Source: Chloroflexota bacterium
GTDB taxonomy: Bacteria > Chloroflexota > Anaerolineae > UBA7937 > JACPPX01
Assembly: GCA_016190785.1 (NCBI GenBank)
Contig: JACPPX010000118.1
Span: 1-27,981 of the forward strand
Direction: 5' to 3'
Length of the DNA stretch: 27,981 nucleotides
Part shown: piece after piece, positions 22,699 to 27,981 of the stretch
How positions within the stretch are numbered: position 1 is the stretch's first letter
Layout: every line of letters starts with the position of its first letter
The notes under the pieces: model-generated
Told to the model about the DNA's origin: nothing
What the model saw: only the letters and a program-made list of their open reading frames with translations
The model's database searches: none
Position numbers and translations under genes: made by a program

Positions 22699-24105
22699 CT
22701 AGGGTGGAAAGGTGCGTATCGTCCACTCCTCAGGGTCCACCGGCACCCCGGCGATGCGCATCTCCCAATGGAGGTGCGGGCCGGTCGCCAAACCAGTGCC
22801 TCCCACATACCCGATAAGTTGGCCTTTCTTAACTTCCTGGCCCACCGCGACTAAAATTTGCGAGAGATGAAAGTATCCGGTGTATACTCCCAGGCCGTGG
22901 TCGATAATCACCGTATTCCCTCGCACTTGAAGGGTCTCGGCCAGAACCACTCGACCGGAATTGGCAGCCAGTACCGTATCCCCTTCATCCGCATTGTAAT
23001 CCACACCCAGGTGATAACTGGCCACCGGCCCGCCATCGTAAGAACGGCCCTCGCCAAAGAAAGAAGACTTCTCCCCCACTAGCGGCAATTGAAATATACC
23101 CTGCCACAGTGGTTGAGATGTGATCTGGGCGAATATCACCGCTAACCGATCCCTTTCCGGCACCGTCACTGCCGGATCCAGCAGCCCTTCCCGGTCGGGT
23201 GGTAGGTCAATGTAGTCAATGGGGAAATCATAATCTACCACCAGCACCGTCCCCTGACCGTTCCCTGTCCTCCCTTGTCCATCCGTAGCTTTTATCGACC
23301 ACAGGTAAGGTCCGGGGGTGTCCCAAGGGGCAAAACCTACTACACTCCAATATTCACCGTTGCTTCCAAAAAAGGTGAGCGGTCGGCCCTCAAGGTTTCC
23401 GGTTAGCATTGCATCGCCTTCGGTTTTTACCCTAAGAAAAAGGGTCTGGCCTTGGTAAACATTGGTGGGCACAATTTCCACCGCGACTATGGGCGACGCA
23501 AAGGTTGCTGCCCCTCCGCCAGGGATCAGCAGCCGTTGGCCGACATAGATCAAAGAGGGATTAGCAATATCATTGACCGAAGCCAGAGCCGAGACACTGC
23601 TTGAGTACTTCTGGGCAATTAAATACAGGGTCTCTCCGCGCTGCACAATGTGCACCACCGGCTCTCCTGTAGGTGCTGGTGGAGGACTGCTAGAAGTGGA
23701 CAAAATCAGGGATTGTCCAACGTAGATTAGCGAAGGATTGGAGAGGCTGTTCAGTTGAGTCAGAGCTTCGACGCTAGTTCCGTACTTGCGGGCAATCCCG
23801 GCTAAAGTGTCTCCGGGGCGGACAACATAGAACTGGGAAGTGGCCGGATCAGCATTGGGCGGGGGGATGATCAAGCGTTGCCCAGGAAATATTAAATTGG
23901 GATTGGCAATGTGATTGGCTTGGACTAAAGCTGTAACTGTGGTCCCGTAGCAGCGAGCAATGGCGGAAAGAGTATCGCCAACTGCAACTACGTGCATTCC
24001 GGTGCCATCAGCGCAGCGTATGGTTGAGGACACTGCACCGATCGGCGAGGAATACAAAAAGATGAGGACTAAAGCCAGGATTATGGCTTTCGCATATTTG
24101 CGCAT
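22699..24105 (-). CDS. Secreted LysM-repeat M23 metallopeptidase
   Basis: A 468-residue exported peptidoglycan-binding peptidase. An N-terminal signal or anchor (about 1-25) precedes three LysM repeats of about 45 residues (VGDTLSAIARCYGTT, PGDTLAGIARKYGTS, RGETLYLIAQKYSSS), separated by Ser/Pro/Thr linkers. A beta-rich region follows, then the M23 (LytM) domain: HLGVDYNADEGDTVLA, GNTVIIDHGLGVYTGYFHL, and GPHLHWEMR. The zinc ligands His-x3-Asp and His-x-His are all present, so it should be an active endopeptidase that trims cross-bridges. I prefer the ATG at 24105; a GTG at 24114 is in frame. Neither has a Shine-Dalgarno, and a TATAAT ends 17 nt upstream of the ATG. Confidence 0.93.
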   Translation of the reverse strand: MRKYAKAIILALVLIFLYSSPIGAVSSTIRCADGTGMHVVAVGDTLSAIARCYGTTVTALVQANHIANPNLIFPGQRLIIPPPNADPATSQFYVVRPGDTLAGIARKYGTSVEALTQLNSLSNPSLIYVGQSLILSTSSSPPPAPTGEPVVHIVQRGETLYLIAQKYSSSVSALASVNDIANPSLIYVGQRLLIPGGGAATFASPIVAVEIVPTNVYQGQTLFLRVKTEGDAMLTGNLEGRPLTFFGSNGEYWSVVGFAPWDTPGPYLWSIKATDGQGRTGNGQGTVLVVDYDFPIDYIDLPPDREGLLDPAVTVPERDRLAVIFAQITSQPLWQGIFQLPLVGEKSSFFGEGRSYDGGPVASYHLGVDYNADEGDTVLAANSGRVVLAETLQVRGNTVIIDHGLGVYTGYFHLSQILVAVGQEVKKGQLIGYVGGTGLATGPHLHWEMRIAGVPVDPEEWTIRTFPP

Positions 24106-24122
24106 AATAAACACAGCCGCGG

Positions 24123-24151
24123 ATTATACCTTATAAACTAGGGATTGACAC
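24123..24151 (-). promoter_or_regulatory. Promoter of the LysM-M23 gene
   Basis: GTGTCA (24151-24146), a 17-bp spacer and a perfect TATAAT (24128-24123) on the minus strand. The -35 shares bases with the opposing rsmI -35. The predicted start near 24116 leaves about 11 nt before the ATG. Confidence 0.62.
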
Positions 24152-24173
24152 TTACTGCCGCTTAGCCTATCCT
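24145..24173 (+). promoter_or_regulatory. Promoter of rsmI
   Basis: A perfect TTGACA (24145-24150), a 17-bp spacer and TATCCT (24168-24173). The -10 ends 9 nt before the rsmI ATG, so the transcript would be leaderless or nearly so. Confidence 0.68.
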
Positions 24174-24182
24174 CTTCCAGTT

Positions 24183-25034
24183 ATGGGCACCCTTTATCTG
24201 GTGGCCACCCCCATTGGCAATTTGGAGGACATAACCCTTCGCGCCCTACGCATCCTCAAGCAAGTAGCCCTCATCGCCGCCGAGGATACTCGGCGCACAA
24301 AAATCCTCCTCGATCACTATCAGATCAAAACCCCCATGACCAGTTACTTTGAGCACAACAAATTGACCAAACTCCCCCGCATTATGCAGGCCCTCCAAGA
24401 GGGCGATGTGGCCTTGGTCTCAGAAGCGGGGATGCCGGGCATATCCGATCCAGGATACGAACTGGTGAAGGCTGCGCTCGATGCCGGATACGCTGTAGTC
24501 CCCCTCCCCGGGCCTTCGGCGGTAACTGCTGCCCTAGCAGCCTCCGGCCTGCCCACCGATAGTTTCCTCTTCCTCGGCTTCCTGCCCCGCAAAAAGGGCG
24601 AGCGAAGACAGGTGCTGCAAAGCGTAGTCGCGGAGAGCCACACCCTAGTGGCCTTCGAGGCTCCCCACCGCATCGTCGAGAGTCTTGGAGACATCGTAGA
24701 CATTTTGGGCGATCGAAAGATAGCTTTGGCGCGGGAAGTGACTAAAATCCACGAAGAGATACAGCGCGGCACCGTTTCCAAAATTCTGGCCTACTTCCAG
24801 AGGACCGAGCCCCGCGGGGAGTTCACCATAATTCTTGCCGGAGCCGAGCCGCAGGCCTGGGACGCAGAGCGCATCCGCCACAGGATTATCCAGTTGCAGG
24901 AGGAGGGAGTAGCCGGGGGAGAGGCTGTCCGCCAGGTATCTCGACTCGCTGGCAAATCCCGCAACGAAATCTACAAAATCTGGTTGAGCATCAAGCAAGG
25001 AAACCGGAAGGAGAAAAGTGATCGACCTCGATAA
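24183..25034 (+). CDS. rsmI: 16S rRNA (cytidine-1402-2'-O)-methyltransferase
   Basis: RsmI methylates the ribose of C1402 in 16S rRNA near the P-site. The 283 residues begin with the canonical GTLYLVATPIGNLEDIT-type N-terminus, then AAEDTRRTKILL, SEAGMPGISDPG (SAM site), PLPGPSAVTAALAASGLP and FLGFLPRKKGERR, all signatures of this tetrapyrrole-methylase-fold family. The C-terminal extension (about 235-283) is a helical RNA-contacting region. There is no Shine-Dalgarno, and the promoter is directly upstream. Its last 17 bp overlap the start of the isomerase gene, so the two are translationally coupled. Confidence 0.96.
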   Translation: MGTLYLVATPIGNLEDITLRALRILKQVALIAAEDTRRTKILLDHYQIKTPMTSYFEHNKLTKLPRIMQALQEGDVALVSEAGMPGISDPGYELVKAALDAGYAVVPLPGPSAVTAALAASGLPTDSFLFLGFLPRKKGERRQVLQSVVAESHTLVAFEAPHRIVESLGDIVDILGDRKIALAREVTKIHEEIQRGTVSKILAYFQRTEPRGEFTIILAGAEPQAWDAERIRHRIIQLQEEGVAGGEAVRQVSRLAGKSRNEIYKIWLSIKQGNRKEKSDRPR

Positions 25035-26085
25035 CCCTCAGACTTTGAAAAAGAATGACCGGGGGGAGATGGGACTCCGTCTCTCCGAACTCCCCCTCCA
25101 ATGCCGCACCGCCTGGCAAATCGCCCAGGAGTGGTCACCCCCTGCGGAGTACCGCGAAGTCGACAGTGCAATCATCTTGGGGATGGGCGGTTCGGCCATC
25201 GGCGGCGACCTTCTGCGGGGGCTGGTCTCCGATTCCTGCCCCTTGCCCATCTTCCTCCTCCGCGATTACTCCTTGCCCCACTTTGCGGGCTCACGAACTC
25301 TGGTAATCGCCTCCAGCTTTTCCGGGGATACAGAGGAGACCCTTTTCGCCTTCCAGCAAGCATTGCAGAGGGATTGCAAGACCTTAGCCATCTCCACTGG
25401 AGGCAGATTGGCCCAACTGGCCGAGGGATCGGCAGTACCGCTCTTGACCTTCAACTATCCCCCTCCCCCCCGTGCGGCAACCGGATTCTCACTTGTTCTC
25501 CTCCTGGGGGTCTTTTACCACCTGGGATTAATCCCTGATCCGTCTCCAGACCTCGAGGAAGGAATTGCTCTTTTGGAAAGTGGCATATCCCAATTTCGGG
25601 AAGAAGTGCCCACCTCCCAAAACCCGGCCAAGCAGTTAGCAGAGAAAATCCAAGGCCGGATCCCAGTCTTCTGGGGGGCGGAGCACCTCCACCCTGTTGC
25701 CCGACGCTGGAAGACCCAGGCCAATGAAAACAGCAAACTCGCCGCCTTCTTTGAGGCACTCCCCGAGATCCACCACAACGCGGTGGTCGGCCTCCGCTTT
25801 CCCACCGACTTGGCCCAGAAAATCTTTGTCGTCGTTCTTACCTCCAACCTGCTCCATCCCCGCAACCTGCTGCGGGTCCAGGTAACCGCCGAAGTTCTGG
25901 CCAAAGAGAAAATCCCCTATCAAGTAATTGAGGTGCTGGGAGAGACACGGCTGGCTGAGGTGCTGTGGGGAGTGCTCCTGGGCGACTATGTCAGCCTATA
26001 CCTCGCCGCCCGCAACGGTGTGGACCCCAGTGAGATAGAAGTCATTTCTCAGATCAAGAAGAGGATGGCCGAGGGATGGAGATAA
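25018..26085 (+). CDS. Bifunctional phosphoglucose/phosphomannose isomerase
   Basis: A 355-residue SIS-domain sugar isomerase of the PGI/PMI type described in archaea and some bacteria, interconverting glucose-6-P or mannose-6-P with fructose-6-P. The first SIS domain has ILGMGGSAIGGDLLRG and SSFSGDTEETL (sugar-phosphate loop), followed by AISTGGRLAQLA. The second has WGAEHLHPVARRWKTQANEN and LPEIHHNAVVG, in which Glu and His are the conserved acid-base residues. The length matches the family and is well below the 450-550 residues of classic PGI. The GTG start at 25018 lies within the end of rsmI, preceded by GGAGAAAA. It would feed glycolysis and sugar nucleotides for envelope glycans. Confidence 0.92.
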   Translation: MIDLDNPQTLKKNDRGEMGLRLSELPLQCRTAWQIAQEWSPPAEYREVDSAIILGMGGSAIGGDLLRGLVSDSCPLPIFLLRDYSLPHFAGSRTLVIASSFSGDTEETLFAFQQALQRDCKTLAISTGGRLAQLAEGSAVPLLTFNYPPPPRAATGFSLVLLLGVFYHLGLIPDPSPDLEEGIALLESGISQFREEVPTSQNPAKQLAEKIQGRIPVFWGAEHLHPVARRWKTQANENSKLAAFFEALPEIHHNAVVGLRFPTDLAQKIFVVVLTSNLLHPRNLLRVQVTAEVLAKEKIPYQVIEVLGETRLAEVLWGVLLGDYVSLYLAARNGVDPSEIEVISQIKKRMAEGWR

Positions 26086-26107
26086 CAGAAAATCATGCGA
26101 TTTGCCA

Positions 26108-26136
26108 TTGACAAAAATATTTCTTTGTCGTATACT
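26108..26136 (+). promoter_or_regulatory. Strong sigma-70-type promoter of the leader/peroxiredoxin-like unit
   Basis: A perfect TTGACA (26108-26113), a 17-bp spacer and TATACT (26131-26136). Predicted transcription starts near 26143, about 96 nt before the next full gene. Confidence 0.85.
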
Positions 26137-26159
26137 GAAAGGGATAGAGGTTGCCGGCC

Positions 26160-26198
26160 ATGAATGTTTTTGGCTCCTCCAGGAGAAAAGAAGTCTAG
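26160..26198 (+). CDS. Possible 12-residue leader peptide
   Basis: An ATG with AGAGG 9 nt upstream opens the peptide MNVFGSSRRKEV. Its TAG (26196-26198) overlaps the first bases of the terminator's 5' arm (26197). A ribosome stalled at or near the stop would block that arm and could allow readthrough. There is no obvious run of one regulatory codon, though Ser-Ser-Arg-Arg-Lys is basic. Chance is possible. Confidence 0.3.
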   Translation: MNVFGSSRRKEV

Positions 26199-26233
26199 AG
26201 CACCCGCCGTGATTGGCGCGGTGCTCTTTTTTT
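26197..26233 (+). terminator. Intrinsic terminator directly before the peroxiredoxin-like gene
   Basis: An 8-bp stem AGAGCACC (26197-26204) with GGTGCTCT (26220-26227) is extended by CGCC/GGCG across a one-base bulge, with a 6-nt loop and a run of seven T (26227-26233). It ends 5 nt before the ATG at 26239 and lies downstream of its own promoter, the geometry of a transcription attenuator. Confidence 0.85.
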
Positions 26234-26238
26234 AGAGA

Positions 26239-26898
26239 ATGGAAGAAGTCCTGGCCAAGCAGTATGCCGCAGCAGATGCCCGCTGGCTCCGCCTTTGGAT
26301 GCAAGGTCCCACCAAAACTTCTTATCGCCAACTTCCGGTCCAGGTAGGAGAGCCTGCCCCAGATGTCGAACTCATCGATTCGGAGGGCAACCCAGTCCGG
26401 CTTAGCAACTTCTGGAAGGAGAGCCCCTTGCATCTCTTTTTCCTTCGCCATTACGGTTGCTCCTGTATGAAAGAAAGGTGGGGTCAATTGCGAGAGGAGT
26501 ATCCCAAACTGCGCGAGGCGGGAGCCCAGATGGTGGCCATAGGAATGGGCGAGCCGGAGCGCACTCAACTTTTCATCAAGGTCCGAGAGATACCAGCCCC
26601 TGTGCTTTGCGACCCGGAACAGAGAGCCTATACAGCCTATGGGATCATTGAAGGCACACCTCCCGCCATCCTCCACAATTCCGATTGGCAGCCTGATGAT
26701 GAAGAAACTGGCCGCAAGATGATGGACTCCCGCCGTGATACTGACCGTCGTTTGGTGGACAACCCCTGGATATTGCCGGCGGAGTTTATCATTGACCAGA
26801 AAGGGGTCATCCGTCACTCCCACCGCTATCAGTATTGCGAAGACTTTCCACCCACCACTGTCCTTCTAGGAGCCATCCGTGCCGCGAAGCAGAGCTAA
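26239..26898 (+). CDS. Peroxiredoxin-like (AhpC/TSA-type redoxin) protein with CxC motif
   Basis: A 219-residue protein with a thioredoxin-fold redoxin domain from about residue 34. It has the N-terminal VGEPAPDVELIDSEGNPV typical of AhpC/TSA proteins, then FFLRHYGCSCMKERWGQL with Cys74 and Cys76 at the usual active-site position, VAIGMGEPE, and CDPEQRAYTAYGI, with a C-terminal strand AEFIIDQKGVIRHSHRY. The active site is C-S-C instead of the CxxC or T-x2-C common in this superfamily; the FLRHYGC sequence recalls the PRXL2/AhpC-TSA_2 branch. Two more cysteines (in VLCDP and YQYCED) could be resolving residues. Peroxidase or thiol reductase activity is plausible but unproven. There is no ribosome site at normal spacing, and a terminator ends 5 nt before the start. 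Confidence 0.85.
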   Translation: MEEVLAKQYAAADARWLRLWMQGPTKTSYRQLPVQVGEPAPDVELIDSEGNPVRLSNFWKESPLHLFFLRHYGCSCMKERWGQLREEYPKLREAGAQMVAIGMGEPERTQLFIKVREIPAPVLCDPEQRAYTAYGIIEGTPPAILHNSDWQPDDEETGRKMMDSRRDTDRRLVDNPWILPAEFIIDQKGVIRHSHRYQYCEDFPPTTVLLGAIRAAKQS

Positions 26899-26932
26899 AG
26901 TTTCCACTAGCCCAGTAAAGAAAGGGGGAGAT

Positions 26933-27199
26933 ATGGATTCCGCAATGATCGGCAAGATCGAGAAGGCGAAACGCTACGCCGAAGAACGGGAACAGCGCAT
27001 CGCCTTCGGGATGTTCCAGGTTACCGTCCAAGGCAACCACCGCCCCCATCAGGTAACCTTCGAACAGGGGAAGTGGGCCTGCGACTGCGATTTCTTCGCC
27101 GCCCGCGGGGTGTGCAGCCACACCATGGCCCTGGAAAGGGTCCTGGAGGGAATGCTCCCCGCTCTACAAGAGCCAGCAGCCCAAACCGCAGCCAGATAA
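26933..27199 (+). CDS. Small SWIM zinc-finger protein
   Basis: An 88-residue protein from an ATG with GGGGGAG a few nt upstream. It starts with a helical, charged region (KIEKAKRYAEEREQRI), continues with strands (AFGMFQVTVQGNHRPHQVTF), and has a SWIM motif C-D-C-x8-C-S-H inside WACDCDFFAARGVCSHTMAL. SWIM fingers bind zinc and occur in helicases, transposases and as small stand-alone proteins like this one, where they may bind DNA or protein. It follows the peroxiredoxin-like gene by 34 nt and shares its transcript. A GTG at 26879 is in frame but overlaps the previous gene and lacks a ribosome site. No partner for a nuclease or helicase is nearby. Confidence 0.88.
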   Translation: MDSAMIGKIEKAKRYAEEREQRIAFGMFQVTVQGNHRPHQVTFEQGKWACDCDFFAARGVCSHTMALERVLEGMLPALQEPAAQTAAR

Positions 27200-27219
27200 T
27201 TTCTTGAGCACTTTCTCGA

Positions 27220-27266
27220 TCGGCGCAAGCGGGCGCCGACCTAGGTCGGAGTTCGCTTTTTGTTTT
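27220..27266 (+). terminator. Terminator after the SWIM gene, with alternative stems
   Basis: TCGGCGC/GCGCCGA (27220-27226 and 27233-27239) can pair, or the overlapping 14-bp palindrome CCGACCTAGGTCGG (27236-27249) can form. TTTTTGTTTTT follows. The two hairpins are mutually exclusive. The stretch 27267-27342 up to the next gene holds a 6-bp inverted repeat (TGCTAG, CTAGCA) and no clear promoter. Confidence 0.7.
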
Positions 27267-27342
27267 TGCGGCCTGCTAGCCTTAGGTCAACAACTAGCAT
27301 AAGATTGAAGGCAATCGTCAAGAGGGGTGTGGTGACCGAGAA

Positions 27343-27981
27343 ATGAAAGTAGGGATTATTGGGGGCGGCTTCGCCGGGATGACCGCCGCCTACGAACTGG
27401 GCAAAAGGGGACACCAGACCGTTCTAATTGAACGGATGCCGGAGCTGGGCGGCCTGGCAGGAACTTTTCCCATCGAGGGTACCCGCTTGGAAAGAGGCTA
27501 CCATCATTGGTTCACCAGTGACACGGAGATCATTGGCCTGATGGAGGAGTTGGGGCTGGGCGATCGGGTGATGTGGATCCCCTCCAAGGTCGGCCTCCTC
27601 CACGGCGGCAAGATCTGGAACTGGGTGACGCCTATGGACATCCTGAGTTTTACCCCCCTGTCCTCCCCCGATCGACTCCGGCTCGGGGTCACCACCTTCT
27701 ACCTGACCTACATCGCCGCCTGGGGAGATGTGCAAAAGAAAATAGCTGCCTACGAAAAGATCACCGCCGCGGCCTGGCTCAAGAAATACGCCGGCCCCCA
27801 TCCCTGGGAGAAGGTCTGGGAACCTCTCTTCCGCGGGAAGTTCGGGGCCGAGGCTGAACACGTGCCCTTGGTTTGGCTGTGGTACAAGGCGGTCTTGCGG
27901 CTTGGCTCGCGCCGGGGCTTGACCAAAGAGGTCCTTGGCTATCCGCGTGGTTCCTTCCAAGTCCTGATCGATGCTCTGGAA
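27343..27981 (+). CDS. FAD-dependent oxidoreductase (amine-oxidase fold), N-terminal part
   Basis: The first 213 codons of an enzyme that runs past the right edge. The FAD-binding Rossmann motif VGIIGGGFAGMTAAYELGKR begins at residue 3, with LIERMPELGGLAGTF as the second FAD contact, then ERGYHHWF. This is the pattern of the amine-oxidase/protoporphyrinogen-oxidase/phytoene-desaturase superfamily, in particular the uncharacterised group often found in polysaccharide or isoprenoid gene clusters. The substrate cannot be deduced from this fragment. AGAGGGG about 14 nt before the ATG is a weak ribosome site. The long open frame on the opposite strand here is a coding shadow. It is separated from the SWIM gene by a terminator. 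Confidence 0.88.
   Translation, partial: MKVGIIGGGFAGMTAAYELGKRGHQTVLIERMPELGGLAGTFPIEGTRLERGYHHWFTSDTEIIGLMEELGLGDRVMWIPSKVGLLHGGKIWNWVTPMDILSFTPLSSPDRLRLGVTTFYLTYIAAWGDVQKKIAAYEKITAAAWLKKYAGPHPWEKVWEPLFRGKFGAEAEHVPLVWLWYKAVLRLGSRRGLTKEVLGYPRGSFQVLIDALE

Larger units (their letters stand above)
26143..26233 (+). ncRNA. Candidate attenuator leader or small RNA (about 90 nt)
   Basis: The stretch between a near-consensus promoter and an intrinsic terminator would give an RNA of about 90 nt unless RNA polymerase reads through into the gene starting at 26239. It could hold small hairpins (GGCCA with TGGCT around 26157-26175; CTCC with GGAG around 26174-26185) before the terminator stem. It also contains a 12-codon ORF. 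I do not recognise a known riboswitch class in it. It may be an attenuator, a free small RNA, or only a terminator for the upstream operon. Confidence 0.4.

Noticed and set aside
26095..26163. 22-codon ORF whose TGA overlaps the ATG of the 12-codon leader ORF
   Set aside because: It spans the -35 and -10 of the leader promoter, so it is absent from transcripts made there and probably arises by chance.
25996..26823. 275-codon minus-strand frame across the isomerase end, leader and redoxin gene
   Set aside because: It runs through a strong plus-strand promoter and terminator and is antisense to two recognisable genes. No family motif is seen.
27424..27960. 178-codon minus-strand frame
   Set aside because: Antisense to the FAD-dependent oxidoreductase, whose Rossmann motif and frame to the window end are clear.
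1..27981. tRNA, rRNA, CRISPR arrays, insertion sequences, integrase or toxin-antitoxin genes
   Set aside because: I looked for T-loop sequences, regularly spaced repeats, transposase motifs and terminal inverted repeats by eye and found none. A covariance-model search was not possible.

Overview
This is a chromosomal housekeeping stretch of a bacterium with roughly 55% G+C. It is densely packed, with about 25 genes in short operons on both strands. I see no rRNA, tRNA, CRISPR array, phage or insertion sequence. The family mix suggests a member of the Chloroflexota or a related deep-branching, largely uncultured lineage: a class A penicillin-binding protein with a long Ig-like tail, a DUF3105 membrane-anchored protein, a DUF2085 membrane protein, a fused phosphoglucose/phosphomannose isomerase, a LysM-M23 peptidase, a bactofilin, and no lipopolysaccharide genes. 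That assignment is inference. Promoters resemble the sigma-70 consensus very closely (TTGACA/TTGACT, 16-17 bp spacer, TATAAT).

Layout. 1-3124: a minus-strand operon, lgt > DUF3105 > DUF2085 > YyaL-type thioredoxin-domain protein (cut by the window edge), behind a near-perfect promoter. 3166-4247: a thioredoxin-like protein and a Crp/Fnr regulator on the plus strand, with a CRP-like palindrome upstream. 4262-7300: bactofilin (-), rdgB (+), an alpha/beta hydrolase (-) and trxB (-). 7410-13300: a methyltransferase, PBP1A, a possible 21-residue ORF, surE and ilvE (+). 13338-16060: a PH/DUF1648 membrane protein (+) facing a tsaE-tsaB-rimI operon (-). 16031-17828: a metallophosphoesterase and a DUF4349 lipoprotein (+). 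17859-20906: uvrC overlapping a tandem-PH membrane protein (-). 20915-22011: two tandem paralogous glycine-rich membrane proteins (-), one apparently frame-disrupted. 22012-24151: a LysM-M23 peptidase and a PlsC-type acyltransferase (-). 24145-26085: rsmI and the isomerase (+). 26108-27266: a leader with an intrinsic terminator, then a peroxiredoxin-like protein and a small SWIM zinc-finger protein (+). 27343 to the end: a partial FAD-dependent oxidoreductase (+).

Themes. Cell envelope (lgt, PBP1A, LysM-M23, PlsC, bactofilin, lipoprotein), thiol redox (trxB, thioredoxin-like, YyaL, peroxiredoxin-like) and nucleic-acid or nucleotide quality control (uvrC, rdgB, surE, tsaE/tsaB, rsmI) dominate. 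I found no obviously novel multi-gene machine. The most interesting signals are regulatory: (i) a strong promoter followed by a 12-codon ORF and an intrinsic terminator ending 5 nt before the peroxiredoxin-like gene, which looks like an attenuator; (ii) several genes whose -10 element lies about 9-17 nt before the start codon with no Shine-Dalgarno, implying leaderless or near-leaderless mRNAs; (iii) back-to-back divergent promoters with overlapping elements; (iv) a CRP-type site in front of the Crp/Fnr operon. Several start codons are moved from the longest ORF because a promoter or terminator occupies the upstream extension.
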